Source: Phytopseudomonas seleniipraecipitans
Lineage (GTDB): Bacteria; Pseudomonadota; Gammaproteobacteria; Pseudomonadales; Pseudomonadaceae
Assembly: GCF_900102335.1 (NCBI RefSeq)
Contig: NZ_FNBM01000009.1
Span: forward strand, 1 to 64,000
Length of the DNA stretch: 64,000 bases
Reading direction: 5' to 3'
The translations under genes and the position numbers were made by a program. Shown one piece after another: positions 1-8,480 of this stretch; the first letter of the stretch is position 1; every line of letters begins with the position of its first letter. The notes beneath the pieces are model-generated. The model saw only the letters and a list, made by a program, of their open reading frames with translations. It was not told where the DNA came from and ran no database searches.

Positions 1-143
1 GGCAGCGAATCACCCAGGGAATAGAAAACACCGTAGAGGTTGTTGAAAACCACGTACGAGAAGGTCACCAGGGTCATCGCGGCGAGAAGAAAGGCGATGG
101 CGACTTCTTCGAGACGATTCCACAGGCGCTGCAAAGCTGTCAT
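1..143 (-). CDS. TRAP transporter small permease (DctQ), N-terminal fragment
   Basis: The reading frame opens with ATG at 143-141 and runs off the left edge after 47 codons, so only the N-terminus is visible. It begins MTALQRLWNRLEE, followed by a hydrophobic stretch (about residues 14-35) typical of the first helix of the four-helix DctQ subunit of TRAP dicarboxylate transporters. A GGGAG ribosome site lies about 9 bases upstream. It follows, in the direction of transcription, a dctP gene and a VOC gene, which is why DctQ is favoured over other small membrane proteins. The 415-bp gap holding a palindromic repeat may mean a separate promoter. The large permease DctM would be expected just outside the window. 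Confidence 0.7.
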   Translation of the reverse strand, partial: MTALQRLWNRLEEVAIAFLLAAMTLVTFSYVVFNNLYGVFYSLGDSL

Positions 144-558
144 CAGCGGTCTCCCAGATAGGGTTGTTGTAATTGTTTTGGCAAGCCGACTCTAACCCCG
201 TCGTCTAACGGGCAGATATTCACGATTGATAAACGCGCCCTTCGGTCTTGGCGAATAGCTCGCGCCGGACGGCGCTCAGTGCTGTCGAAGCGCCAGGATC
301 GGCAAGATCAAGGCGGGAGCAGACGCTCACTCCGTAGGGTGGATGACGCTCTTTTCATCCACCATTGCGATCGCAGAGCGGTGGACGGGTCGGGCCGCGC
401 AGGTGATGCGTCGTCCACCCTACGAAAGGCCGTTTGCGCCTTTAAGACCGTAGAGCGCAGCCTTGATTAGCCGCAGGCGTAATCCGGGGCCGAAGGCCGT
501 GTTCGATGGTTCACCGACCGGCTGCTTGTTGCTTGTTGCTCTTCAAACATCGCAAAAC
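144..558. other. Intergenic gap with one palindromic repeat
   Basis: This 415-bp gap between the VOC gene and dctQ holds no convincing gene. Its main content is the 92-bp palindromic repeat at 333-424. The small open frames seen here overlap the repeat and look like chance. Confidence 0.6.
333..424. repeat. 92-bp palindromic repeat, family A copy 1
   Basis: The ends are 17-bp inverted repeats, CGTAGGGTGGATGACGC at 333-349 and its complement at 408-424 (16 of 17 match). A copy of exactly the same length at 36377-36468 differs at about 7 positions. A shorter relative lies at 4407-4483. It contains no gene and resembles a REP/MITE-like non-autonomous element. Confidence 0.8.
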
Positions 559-936
559 TCACACCTGCTCGGAGATTTCGATCAGGTTCAGGTCGGGATC
601 ACGCAGGTACACCGAACGGATCGGGCCGGTGGCGCCGGTGCGCATCACCGGCCCTTCGATGATTGGCCAGCCAACACGCTGCAGGTGTGCGATCACCTCG
701 TCCAGAGGTTGGCTGGCGATGAAGCATAGGTCCAGCGCCCCCGGTACCGGCAGATGAGCCTTGGGCTCGAACTCCTGGCCACGCACATGCAGGTTGATCT
801 TCTGACTACCGAAACAGAACGCCTTGCGACCATTGCCGAAGGTTTCCAGGCGCATGCCCAGCACCTCGGTATAGAAATGCGTGGTCGCGTCAGCGTCGGT
901 CGCGGTCAGTACCAGATGATCCAGGTGGTCGAGCAT
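559..936 (-). CDS. VOC (glyoxalase/dioxygenase-fold) family protein
   Basis: A 125-residue single-domain protein of the vicinal oxygen chelate superfamily. It starts MLDHLDHLVLTATDADATTHFY, with the early histidine typical of the first metal-binding strand. It ends with DPDLNLIEISEQV, where the glutamate in NLIEI is the usual second-half metal ligand. The size fits two beta-alpha-beta-beta-beta modules. The start codon lies 25 bases beyond dctP, so the two are probably cotranscribed. In the P. aeruginosa itaconate operon a VOC protein of this kind (PA0880, recalled) sits with TRAP genes and the itaconate enzymes, so this copy may belong to that pathway although it is separated from it here. 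The reaction is unknown. Confidence 0.8.
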   Translation of the reverse strand: MLDHLDHLVLTATDADATTHFYTEVLGMRLETFGNGRKAFCFGSQKINLHVRGQEFEPKAHLPVPGALDLCFIASQPLDEVIAHLQRVGWPIIEGPVMRTGATGPIRSVYLRDPDLNLIEISEQV

Positions 937-961
937 GCCAGCCTCCTATTCGGTGATGTGA

Positions 962-1966
962 CTACTGCCCGGCGGCGTTGGCCGCCTGGGCAGCCTCGAT
1001 CAGGTCGCTGCCGATCTTGCCTTCGTATTCTTTCCACACCGGGCGCATCACCTCGCGCCATTGCTGACGCTCTGCGTCGGTGAGCACGATCAGCTCACGC
1101 TTGCCATCGGCAAGGATCTGCTGTTTGTCCCGCTCGTTCAGCGCCAGCGCCTGCTTGTTCACCTCAGCGGTGACTTCGTCGATGATGCCTTTGAGCTCAC
1201 CGCGAATGTCGTCTGGCAAACCGTTCCAGAACTTCGCATTGGTGATCAGCATGTAGTTGCCGACGGCATGGTTGGACTCGACCATGTACTGCTGCACTTC
1301 ATAGTGACGCTGGCTGTAGATATTCGACCAGGGGTTGTCAGAGGCATTGATAACGCCCGTCTGCAGCCCCTGATAGATCTCGGCAAACGCCATCTTGCGC
1401 GGCACCGCACGCAGCGCGCTGATCTGTGCGGCCTGCAGGTCCGATGGCTGCACGCGGAATTTCATGCCGCGCGCGTCGCTCGGTACATGCAGCGGCTTGT
1501 TCGCGGTGAACTGACGCATGCCGTTGAGCCAATAGGCCAGGCCCAGGATGCCGTTGTTCTCGAAACTGTGCAGCAGCTCCTGACCCTTGGGCGATTGTTC
1601 GAAACGCTGTGACGCAGCCGCGTTATCGAACAGGAACATCAGGTCGAAGATCTGTACCCGCGGCTGGTACTTCTCCAGTTTTACCGGCGCCGGCGCCAGC
1701 AGCTGCACGTCACCGAGCAGCAGGGCTTCCATCTCCTTGCCATCGCCAAACAGCGAGGAGTTCGGATAGACCTCGACCCGCGCCTTGCCGGCCAGGCGTT
1801 CCTTGACCAGTTTTTGCAACATCAACGCGCCCTGCCCCTTGGGGGTTTGATCAGAGGCGACGTGGGAGAACTTGATGACGATTTCTTCGGCGTGCACGGC
1901 AGCACCGAATGCCATGGCGGTGGACAGCAGCACGCAGGACAGACTGCGGCGAAGGACGCGGGACAT
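962..1966 (-). CDS. TRAP transporter periplasmic dicarboxylate-binding protein (DctP)
   Basis: A 334-residue secreted binding protein. Residues 1-26 form a signal peptide with a positively charged start, a hydrophobic core and an AVHA cleavage site. The mature part has the DctP fold, with IKFSHV near the N-terminus, the VEVYPNSSLFGDGKEMEALL segment and the conserved arginine region KFRV. It would capture a dicarboxylate and hand it to DctQM. The start is supported by AGGAGA about 10 bases upstream. It is followed by a VOC gene and then dctQ, and preceded by a lysR on the same strand. It is clearly paralogous to the binding protein at 10904-11914 (long identical blocks around PNSSLFGDGKEMEALLLGDV). 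The ligand cannot be read from the sequence. Confidence 0.88.
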   Translation of the reverse strand: MSRVLRRSLSCVLLSTAMAFGAAVHAEEIVIKFSHVASDQTPKGQGALMLQKLVKERLAGKARVEVYPNSSLFGDGKEMEALLLGDVQLLAPAPVKLEKYQPRVQIFDLMFLFDNAAASQRFEQSPKGQELLHSFENNGILGLAYWLNGMRQFTANKPLHVPSDARGMKFRVQPSDLQAAQISALRAVPRKMAFAEIYQGLQTGVINASDNPWSNIYSQRHYEVQQYMVESNHAVGNYMLITNAKFWNGLPDDIRGELKGIIDEVTAEVNKQALALNERDKQQILADGKRELIVLTDAERQQWREVMRPVWKEYEGKIGSDLIEAAQAANAAGQ

Positions 1967-1980
1967 GAGGCGATCTCCTG

Positions 1981-1988
1981 TTGTTGTT
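1981..1988 (-). promoter_or_regulatory. Candidate Crc/Hfq catabolite-activity motif before dctP
   Basis: On the minus strand the leader reads AACAACAA directly upstream of the AGGAGA ribosome site of dctP. This matches the AAnAAnAA motif bound by Hfq/Crc on mRNAs of catabolic genes in Pseudomonas. The motif is short, so position is the main support. Confidence 0.5.
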
Positions 1989-1992
1989 AGTA

Positions 1993-2012
1993 CGGACGGC
2001 CAACGCCGTCCG
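1993..2012 (-). other. Perfect 8-bp hairpin in the dctP leader
   Basis: CGGACGGC at 1993-2000 and GCCGTCCG at 2005-2012 form a perfect stem around a 4-base loop, between the lysR stop and the dctP ribosome site. No T-run follows on either strand, so it is not a typical terminator. It could be a processing or stabilising structure. Confidence 0.5.
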
Positions 2013-2056
2013 GATGCCTTTGCTCACCACGAACTCTACTGCAGCGCCGATGGCGA

Positions 2057-2974
2057 CTAAATTCTTGATTGACCAAGCCTGCCTTCGCAGTTGCCGAAGG
2101 CAAGGTGATCGACCATCTGCCGGGCGATCAACGACAGGTTGTCGTAGTGGCGCACGCAGATGTTCAGCTGCCGGGTCGCCCAGGCGTCCTCGATCTCCAC
2201 GGCACGCACCGCCATGCTCGGCAGGTACGTGCGCACCGCCTGCTCGGGCAGGATGCCGATGCCCATGCCGGTATGAATCATCCGGCAGATAGCCTCGAAG
2301 CTGCGCACCTGGATGCGCACCCGCAAATGCGCGCCGGCCTGCTGCGCTGCCTCACTGATCAGCGCATGCAGCGAGGCTTCCTTCTGCAGGCCGATGAAGT
2401 CGTAGCCGATGGTATCCAGCAGCGTCACCCGCTCGCGCGTCGCCAGCGGGTGCTCGCTCGGCACCACCAGCACCAGGCGGTCGCTGCGGTAGGGGAACAC
2501 CTGCACGCCGTCAGCCTGCACGTGGCCGGCGAAGATGCCGATGTCGGTCAGCCCCTCGCGCACCGCATGGATGATGTCGCTGCTGACCCGTTCTTCCAGG
2601 TCGATGCGAATCTGCGGATGCAGGGCCGTGAAGGCGCTCAGGTCCTCGGGCAGAAAGGCGATCACCGCCGAAGTATTGGCGTGGATGCGCACATGACCAT
2701 TGATGCCTTCACTGAACTCGCTGAGGTCGGCCTGCATCTGCTGAATATTGTCGAGCAGGTTGCGCGCATGGTGCAGCAGCGCATCGCCGGCCGGCGTCAG
2801 CGCCACGCCCTTGGGCTGGCGATACAGCAACGGCGTGCGCAGATGCGCTTCGAGATCACTGATGCGTTTGCTGACCGCCGCCAGCGCCAGGTGCTCGCGC
2901 TCGGCGGCTCGGGTCAGGCTGCGCTCATCGGCAATGGCGACAAACAACTTGAGGGTCAGGAAATCCACGCGCAT
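2057..2974 (-). CDS. LysR-family transcriptional regulator
   Basis: A 305-residue regulator with a winged helix-turn-helix at about residues 5-62 (TLKLFVAIADERSLTRAAER...AAVSKRISDLE) and a two-lobed effector domain from about residue 88. The open frame could extend upstream, but ATG at 2974 gives the canonical LysR N-terminus MRVDFLTLKLF, so that start is chosen. It is divergent from the CoA-transferase gene at 3153 and lies upstream of the TRAP genes on its own strand, the usual arrangement for a regulator of its neighbours. A 17-bp palindrome in the divergent gap (3051-3067) is a candidate binding site. It resembles the LysR at 26037-26924 (shared patterns ANT.AVxxFLPE, SFEAICRM), suggesting both sense related organic acids. 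Confidence 0.9.
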   Translation of the reverse strand: MRVDFLTLKLFVAIADERSLTRAAEREHLALAAVSKRISDLEAHLRTPLLYRQPKGVALTPAGDALLHHARNLLDNIQQMQADLSEFSEGINGHVRIHANTSAVIAFLPEDLSAFTALHPQIRIDLEERVSSDIIHAVREGLTDIGIFAGHVQADGVQVFPYRSDRLVLVVPSEHPLATRERVTLLDTIGYDFIGLQKEASLHALISEAAQQAGAHLRVRIQVRSFEAICRMIHTGMGIGILPEQAVRTYLPSMAVRAVEIEDAWATRQLNICVRHYDNLSLIARQMVDHLAFGNCEGRLGQSRI

Positions 2975-3050
2975 GACAGGCTCCGCTTCGTGATTGGCGA
3001 AAGGCTCGCTGCCGCGGCACAGGCCTTCGGCGGGCGGCCTCACCATAAGC

Positions 3051-3067
3051 CTTCGTGTGGCGCGAAG
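3051..3067. promoter_or_regulatory. Candidate LysR binding palindrome, lysR/CoA-transferase divergent promoter
   Basis: CTTCG at 3051-3055 and CGAAG at 3063-3067 frame seven bases, giving the T-N11-A layout of a LysR box (TTCG...CGAA at 3052-3066). It lies 86 bases before the CoA-transferase start and 77 bases before the lysR start. Confidence 0.5.
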
Positions 3068-3152
3068 CCAGACTTGACGATTGACTGATTGCCGCCAGGC
3101 CCGCCATGGGGGATGCTCGCCGCCATCGACCCAAGTCACCGGGAGCTCGCTC

Positions 3153-4358
3153 ATGTCATCTGCACATTCCATCCCGCCCATGGCCCTGGCAGGGCTCAAG
3201 GTCATCGAAATGGGCCAGCTGATTGCCGGCCCGTTCGCCAGCAAGATGCTTGGCGAGTTCGGTGCCGAGGTGATCAAGATCGAGCCGCCGGGTATCGGTG
3301 ACCCGCTGCGCAAATGGCGCAAGATCAAGGACGGCACGTCACTCTGGTGGCACGTTCAGTCACGCAACAAGCAGTCGCTGACCCTCAACCTCAAGGAAGC
3401 CGAAGGCCAGGACATCGTCCGCCGCCTGGTCGCCGAAGCAGACATTCTGGTGGAGAACTTCCGCCCCGGCACCCTGGAAGAATGGGGCCTGGGTTGGGAT
3501 GAACTGTCCCGCATCAACCCGCGACTGATCATGCTGCGCATTTCCGGCTACGGGCAGACCGGCCCCTACCGCGACCTGCCGGGCTTCGGCGTGATCGGTG
3601 AAGCCATGGGTGGCCTGCGCCACCTCTCTGGCTACCCTGGCCAGGCGCCAGTACGGGTCGGCGTGAGCATCGGCGATTCGCTGTCGTCGCTGTATGGGGT
3701 GATCGGCGTACTGCTCGCCCTGCAGGAGCGCAACCGCAGTGGCCAGGGCCAGCAGATCGACGTCGCCCTGTACGAGTCGGTGTTCGCCATGATGGAAAGC
3801 CTGGTGCCCGAATACGACGCCTTCGGCTACGTTCGTGAACCAGCCGGCAGCGCCCTGCCCGGCATCACGCCGTCCAATTCCTACCCGTGCAATGACGGCA
3901 GCTACGTGTTGATCGCCGGCAATGGCGACAGCATCTACAAGCGCCTTATGACCCTGATCGGCCGCATCGAGCTGGCCGACGACCCGCGCCTGGCGCAGAA
4001 CGATGGCCGCAGCCAGCACGCCGAGATGATCGATGCCGCCATCGGTGAATGGACCGCGCAACGCGGCCGCGACGAGGTGATCGAGGCGCTCAAGGGCGCC
4101 CGCGTGCCCGCCGGTTATCCCTACACCGCCGCCGACATCGTCAGTGACCCGCATTACCTGGCGCGGCAGATGATCGAGACGGTACAGACCAGTGCCGGCC
4201 CGTTGAAGGTTCCCGGCGTGCTGCCTAAACTCAGCCGCACCCCGGGCCGCATCGGCGAAGGTGGCCCCCAGCTCGGTGAACACACCGATGACGTCTTGGC
4301 CGGCTTGGGCCTGAGCGACGAGCAGGTTCGTGGCTTGCGCGAACGCGGAATTATTTGA
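3153..4358 (+). CDS. Family III (CaiB/Frc-type) acyl-CoA transferase
   Basis: A 401-residue family III CoA-transferase, which moves CoA between a donor such as succinyl-CoA and a free organic acid. The N-terminus has the usual LKVIEMGQLIAGPFASKMLG Rossmann segment and the VIKIEPP strand. The likely catalytic aspartate is in GVSIGDSLSS. The length fits the family. The open frame is longer, but ATG 3153 with GGGAG 7 bases upstream gives the expected start. The gene is divergent from lysR and is followed 234 bases later by an HMG-CoA-lyase-like gene. The pair suggests activation of a 3-hydroxy dicarboxylic acid followed by lyase cleavage. The acid is not known. Confidence 0.88.
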   Translation: MSSAHSIPPMALAGLKVIEMGQLIAGPFASKMLGEFGAEVIKIEPPGIGDPLRKWRKIKDGTSLWWHVQSRNKQSLTLNLKEAEGQDIVRRLVAEADILVENFRPGTLEEWGLGWDELSRINPRLIMLRISGYGQTGPYRDLPGFGVIGEAMGGLRHLSGYPGQAPVRVGVSIGDSLSSLYGVIGVLLALQERNRSGQGQQIDVALYESVFAMMESLVPEYDAFGYVREPAGSALPGITPSNSYPCNDGSYVLIAGNGDSIYKRLMTLIGRIELADDPRLAQNDGRSQHAEMIDAAIGEWTAQRGRDEVIEALKGARVPAGYPYTAADIVSDPHYLARQMIETVQTSAGPLKVPGVLPKLSRTPGRIGEGGPQLGEHTDDVLAGLGLSDEQVRGLRERGII

Positions 4359-4406
4359 GGCAGCTATTGCAGATAGCTCCCACGCTCCAGCGTGGGAAAT
4401 CAGATT

Positions 4407-4483
4407 CGTAGGGTGGATGACGCTTCACCCATCCACCGTTTTGCAAACCAGTGGTGGATGAAAAGAGCGTCATCCACCCTACC
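4407..4483. repeat. Palindromic repeat, family A copy 2 (77 bp)
   Basis: It begins with CGTAGGGTGGATGACGC and ends with a near-complementary copy at 4467-4483. The interior is shorter than in the 92-bp copies. A further fragment (GTAGGGCGGACAACG near 4498) follows. It lies between the CoA-transferase and lyase genes. Confidence 0.75.
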
Positions 4484-4592
4484 CAGCTGTCAGGGCCGTA
4501 GGGCGGACAACGCGAAGCTTGTCCACCAAGGCGCAAGAGCAACGACAACCCTCAGAGCGCTATCCAGACTGGCGCTCAAACGGAATCCAACC

Positions 4593-5528
4593 ATGACCAA
4601 ACGCCTTTATATCCAGGACGTCGCCACCCGTGACGGCTTCCAGATCGAAGCGGCCTTCGTGCCGACCGAAGACAAGATTGCGCTGATCGACACGCTCTCG
4701 CAGACCGGCCTGGCAAAGATCGAAGTCACTTCGTTCACCTCGCCTAAGGCGATTCCCAACCTGCGCGACGCCGAAGAAGTGATGCGCGGCATCAAGCGCG
4801 TACCGGGCGTGGAATACACCGTACTGGTGCCCAACGTGCGCGGCTGCGAGCGGGCGTTGTCATGCCAGGTGGACGAGATCAACCTGGTGATGTCGGCCAG
4901 CGACACCCACGGCTTGGCCAACCTGCGCATGACGCCGGAGCAATCGCTCGAGCAGTTCGCCGAAATCATCGAGGTCAGCCGTGGCAGCGGCGTGTTCATC
5001 AATGCATCGCTATCGACAACCTTCGGCTGCCCGTTCGAGGGCGCAGTGCCTGAAGCGCGTGTGCATGAGCTGACCCAGCGCCTGCTCGACCTCGGCGTGC
5101 AAGGCATTACGCTCTGCGACACCACCGGCATGGCCGATCCGGCGCAGGTCGAACGCATCTGCCGCGAGTCGCTGCAACGCTGGCCCGAGGCGGTGTTCAC
5201 CGCGCACTTCCATAACACCCGCGGCATGGGCCTGGCCAACGCGCTGGCGGCGCTGAATGCCGGCATCGACCGCTTCGATGCATCCCTCGGCGGCCTCGGT
5301 GGCTGCCCTTACGCGCCAGGCGCCAGCGGCAATATCTGCACGGAAGATCTGGTGCACATGTTCCAGCGCATGGGCCTGGATACCGGCGTCGACCTCGATG
5401 CGCTAATGGCGGCGGCGGCCACCCTGCCCGACCTGATCGGCCATGATGTGCCCGGCGCGATCCTCAAGGCCGGTACTTCAGAACGCCGTTATCCGAAACC
5501 GAAATGGATGAGCGAAGCGAGCGCCTGA
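4593..5528 (+). CDS. Hydroxymethylglutaryl-CoA lyase family protein
   Basis: A 311-residue TIM-barrel aldol lyase of the HMGL-like superfamily, which splits 3-hydroxy-3-methylglutaryl-CoA (or a close analogue) into acetyl-CoA and a keto acid. Visible hallmarks are the N-terminal VATRDGFQ loop with its arginine and aspartate, the metal-binding AHFHNTRG motif, and the active-site loop LGGLGGCPYAPGASGN with the catalytic cysteine. ATG 4593 is chosen because it gives the standard MTKRLYIQDVATRDG start. There is no acyl-CoA carboxylase (liu) operon nearby, so leucine breakdown is not the obvious role. The upstream CoA-transferase and TRAP genes instead suggest cleavage of an imported dicarboxylate such as 3-hydroxy-3-methylglutarate. 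That substrate is inferred. Confidence 0.85.
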   Translation: MTKRLYIQDVATRDGFQIEAAFVPTEDKIALIDTLSQTGLAKIEVTSFTSPKAIPNLRDAEEVMRGIKRVPGVEYTVLVPNVRGCERALSCQVDEINLVMSASDTHGLANLRMTPEQSLEQFAEIIEVSRGSGVFINASLSTTFGCPFEGAVPEARVHELTQRLLDLGVQGITLCDTTGMADPAQVERICRESLQRWPEAVFTAHFHNTRGMGLANALAALNAGIDRFDASLGGLGGCPYAPGASGNICTEDLVHMFQRMGLDTGVDLDALMAAAATLPDLIGHDVPGAILKAGTSERRYPKPKWMSEASA

Positions 5529-5536
5529 ACTGGCGA

Positions 5537-5650
5537 CCGTAGCCTGCGGTTGAGCGCAGCGATACCCAGGAAGCCCTACCCGGGTGTCGCTGCGCTCGAC
5601 CCAGGCTACCTGGCCGCCATCCCCCGGTATCGCTACGCTCAAAGCCGGGT
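5537..5650. repeat. REP-like repeat cluster, family B (three units)
   Basis: One unit reading GTAGCCTGCGGTTGAGCGC and two inverted units (5581-5613 and 5622-5649) share the core TAGCCTGG-GTTGAGCGAAGCGATACCCGG. The cluster sits between convergent genes and could fold into strong hairpins that end or stabilise transcripts. Confidence 0.7.
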
Positions 5651-5662
5651 CGCATGCCGGAT

Positions 5663-5688
5663 GTAGGAGCCGCGACCCCGCGGCGAAT
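5663..5688. repeat. REP-type palindrome (GTAGGAGC...)
   Basis: GTAGGAGCCGCGACCCCGCG and following bases match the classic Pseudomonas GTAGGAGC repeat head with a self-complementary CGCG(G)...CCGCG core. Relatives occur at 25982-26004 and 47086-47108. Confidence 0.6.
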
Positions 5689-5743
5689 GGTGGCAGCGCG
5701 GGACAGCTAAGGGGTGGCTGCGATCGCCTTCGCTACGCAGCGT

Positions 5744-7273
5744 TCAATGCCCGCCGCCCGAGTCCGCCGCGCCCTTGGCCGAGAACGGTGGCTTGGCCAG
5801 CCAGATGATCAGGATCAGGCCGAAGAACAGCCAGCCCATCAGGGTGAAGTAATCCACCGTCGAGAGCATGTAGGCCTGGCTCTCCACCACCCGGTCGATC
5901 TGCGCATAAGCGGTTTGCGAAGCGCCGCCGAGGTGTTCCAGATACTGCTGAGTCGCCGGGCCGTAGGGGTTCACGTGCTCGGTCAGTTGCGCGTGATGGT
6001 AGATCTCCCGGCGATGCCAGATCCAGGTGGTCAGCGACGAGGCGAAGCTGCCGCCCAGTACGCGCAAGAAGGTCGCCAGGCCGGAGCCGTCGGCGATGTC
6101 CTTCGGCGGCAGGCTGGAGAGCAGGATGCTGGTGGTCGGCATGAAAAACAGCGCGATACCCAGCCCCATGAACACCTGCACCTCGGCAATGTGCCGATAG
6201 TCGACTTCCGTGTTGAATGAGGCACGCATGAAACACGACGCACCAATCACCAGGAACGAGCCACCGGCCAACAGGCGCAGGTCGAACTTGTGCGCGTACT
6301 TGCCCACCAGCGGCGACAGGAACAGCGGCAGAATGCCGATCGGCGCTGCCGCCAGCCCGGCCCAGATCGGCGTGTAGCCCAGTTGGGTCTGTAGCCACTG
6401 CGGCAACAGCAGGTTGATGCCAAAGAACCCGGAGTAACCGAGCACCAGCGCCAGGGTGCCGAAGGTGAAGTTGCGGTACATGAACAGGCGCAGGTTGATG
6501 ATCGGGTGCTGATCGGTCAGCTCCCAGATCACCAGGACGATCAGCGACACCACGGACACGGCCGTGCCGATCTGGATAAAGGTCGACTCGAACCAGTCCA
6601 GGTCGTTGCCCTTGTCGAGCACCACTTGCAGCATGCCGACACCCAATACCAGCAAGGCCAGGCCGATGTAGTCGATCGGTTGGTGAACGATGGTTTCCGG
6701 CCGCTTGCGCAGCTGCGCCCAGACCACGAACGTGGCCAGAATGCCGATCGGGATGTTGATGAAGAAGATCCACGGCCAGCTGTAGCTGTCGGTGATCCAG
6801 CCGCCGGCAATCGGCCCGATGATCGGCGCGACCACCGTGACCATTGCCAGCAGCGCCAGGGCCATGCCGCGCTTGGCGCTGGGAAAGATCGCCAGCAGCA
6901 GCGTCTGCGCCATCGGATACAGCGGCCCGGCGACCAGCCCCTGCAGGGCGCGGAATGCCACCAGTTCGGGCATCGAGCGGGCAATGCCGCAGAGAAACGA
7001 GGTGATCACGAACAGCACCACCGCGGCCAGAAACAGCTTCACCTCACCGAAGCGCCGCGCCAGCCAGCCGGTCAGCGGCAAGGCGATGGCGTTGCACACG
7101 GCGAACGAGGTGATCACCCAGGTGCCCTGCTCCGAACTGACGCCCAGGTTGCCGGAAATGGTCGGCAGGGCGACGTTGGCGATGGTGGTGTCGAGCACCT
7201 GCATGAAGGTCGCCAGGGAGATGCCGATGGTGGCCAGCAACATGCTCGCCGGGCGAAAGTTGGCGTCGCTCAT
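5744..7273 (-). CDS. DHA2-family MFS multidrug efflux pump (EmrB-type)
   Basis: A 509-residue inner membrane drug/proton antiporter of the 14-helix DHA2 family. The first helix carries ATFMQVLDTTIANVALPTI, the family motif with the conserved aspartate, and GNLGVSSEQGTWVITSF follows. A longer open frame exists, but ATG 7273 lies one base after the stop of the upstream membrane-fusion gene, gives a typical N-terminus and fits translational coupling. With the fusion protein and the outer membrane factor it forms a tripartite pump exporting hydrophobic compounds directly to the outside. It is the last gene of the MarR-led operon. Confidence 0.9.
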   Translation of the reverse strand: MSDANFRPASMLLATIGISLATFMQVLDTTIANVALPTISGNLGVSSEQGTWVITSFAVCNAIALPLTGWLARRFGEVKLFLAAVVLFVITSFLCGIARSMPELVAFRALQGLVAGPLYPMAQTLLLAIFPSAKRGMALALLAMVTVVAPIIGPIAGGWITDSYSWPWIFFINIPIGILATFVVWAQLRKRPETIVHQPIDYIGLALLVLGVGMLQVVLDKGNDLDWFESTFIQIGTAVSVVSLIVLVIWELTDQHPIINLRLFMYRNFTFGTLALVLGYSGFFGINLLLPQWLQTQLGYTPIWAGLAAAPIGILPLFLSPLVGKYAHKFDLRLLAGGSFLVIGASCFMRASFNTEVDYRHIAEVQVFMGLGIALFFMPTTSILLSSLPPKDIADGSGLATFLRVLGGSFASSLTTWIWHRREIYHHAQLTEHVNPYGPATQQYLEHLGGASQTAYAQIDRVVESQAYMLSTVDYFTLMGWLFFGLILIIWLAKPPFSAKGAADSGGGH

Positions 7274-7274
7274 G

Positions 7275-8471
7275 TCAGCCCTGCTTCGTGGCGTGGCTGG
7301 CCTGGCCCGGAGTCGGGCCATTGGCATGGATGATCTGCTCGATCAGCGCATCGGCTTCAACCAGTGGCGCGTCGTACACGGCAGTGGTGAAGCGCGGCTC
7401 GCTCGGCATCTGCGTCGACAACTGCGCGCCGCTCTGGTCGTGCAGGTCGACGGTCACCGCGGTGGACAGGCCGATACGCAGCGGGTGGCTCTGCAGCGCT
7501 TCTTCGTCGAGACGAATGCGCACGGGCAGGCGCTGCACGATCTTGATCCAGTTGCCGCTAGCGTTCTGCGCCGGCAGCAGCGAAAACGCACTGCCAGTAC
7601 CTACGCCGAGGCTCTCGACGTGGCCCTGATAGGTCACCTCGTCGCCGTACAGATCAGCCTCGACGGTAACCGGTTGGCCGATGCGCATCTCGCGCAGCTG
7701 GGTTTCCTTGAAGTTGGCGTCGATCCAGATCTCATGCAACGGCACCACGGCCATCAGCGCGGCACCCGGTTGAATGCGGCTGCCGACCTGCACGGAGCGC
7801 TGCGCCACGTAGCCGCTGACCGGCGCCACCAGGGTGCTGCGCGCGTTGTTGAGAAAGGCCTGACGCAGCTGCGCGGCGGCACTTTTCACGTCCGGGTGCG
7901 AGGCGATCACGGTGTCGTCGACCAGCGCCTGGTTGGTATCCAGTTGCTGCTGGGCGGAGGTCAGTGCGCTCTGGGCACTGCTCAGGGTGTCTTGCGCATG
8001 GGCCAGTTCCTCGCGGGAAATCGCCCCGTTGCGGGCCAGGGTCACTCGCCGCTGGTAGTCGGCCTTGGCGCGTTGCACATCGATCTTGCGCGAGGCCACC
8101 TGGGCTTTGTAGCTGTCCACGTTGCTGTAAAGCCCGCGCACCTGGCGGACCGTACGCGCCAGGTTGGCCTCGGCGCTCTGCTGGGCCACTTCAGTGTCGG
8201 CCGGGTCCAGCCATACCAGTGGCTGGCCGGCTTCGACGTAGTCGCCGTCATCCACCGCGATGCGTGTCACCGTGCCGGTGATCTGCGGGGTGATCTGCAC
8301 CAGGTTGCCGCCGACATAGGCGTCGTCGGTCTCTTCATAGAAGCGCCCGTACAGCTCGTGGTAGGCGAAAATTGCCGCGCTGCACAGCACGACGATGACG
8401 CCCAGGCCCAGCAACAGGCGTTTGCGCTTGCCCGAATTGGGCGCAGCGGGAGTGTCTTTGGTTTCGGTCAT
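7275..8471 (-). CDS. HlyD/EmrA-family membrane fusion protein
   Basis: A 398-residue periplasmic adaptor. One N-terminal transmembrane helix (about residues 16-35, RLLLGLGVIVVLCSAAIFAY) is followed by a split lipoyl/barrel region (residues about 55-90 and 215-260) around a long coiled-coil hairpin rich in Ala, Gln and Arg (about 95-200). A barrel domain follows, with IDANFKETQLREMRIGQPV, typical of EmrA. It bridges the MFS pump to the outer membrane channel. Spacing is 9 bp from the upstream outer membrane gene and 1 bp to the downstream pump gene. Confidence 0.9.
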   Translation of the reverse strand: MTETKDTPAAPNSGKRKRLLLGLGVIVVLCSAAIFAYHELYGRFYEETDDAYVGGNLVQITPQITGTVTRIAVDDGDYVEAGQPLVWLDPADTEVAQQSAEANLARTVRQVRGLYSNVDSYKAQVASRKIDVQRAKADYQRRVTLARNGAISREELAHAQDTLSSAQSALTSAQQQLDTNQALVDDTVIASHPDVKSAAAQLRQAFLNNARSTLVAPVSGYVAQRSVQVGSRIQPGAALMAVVPLHEIWIDANFKETQLREMRIGQPVTVEADLYGDEVTYQGHVESLGVGTGSAFSLLPAQNASGNWIKIVQRLPVRIRLDEEALQSHPLRIGLSTAVTVDLHDQSGAQLSTQMPSEPRFTTAVYDAPLVEADALIEQIIHANGPTPGQASHATKQG

Positions 8472-8480
8472 GACAAGGAC

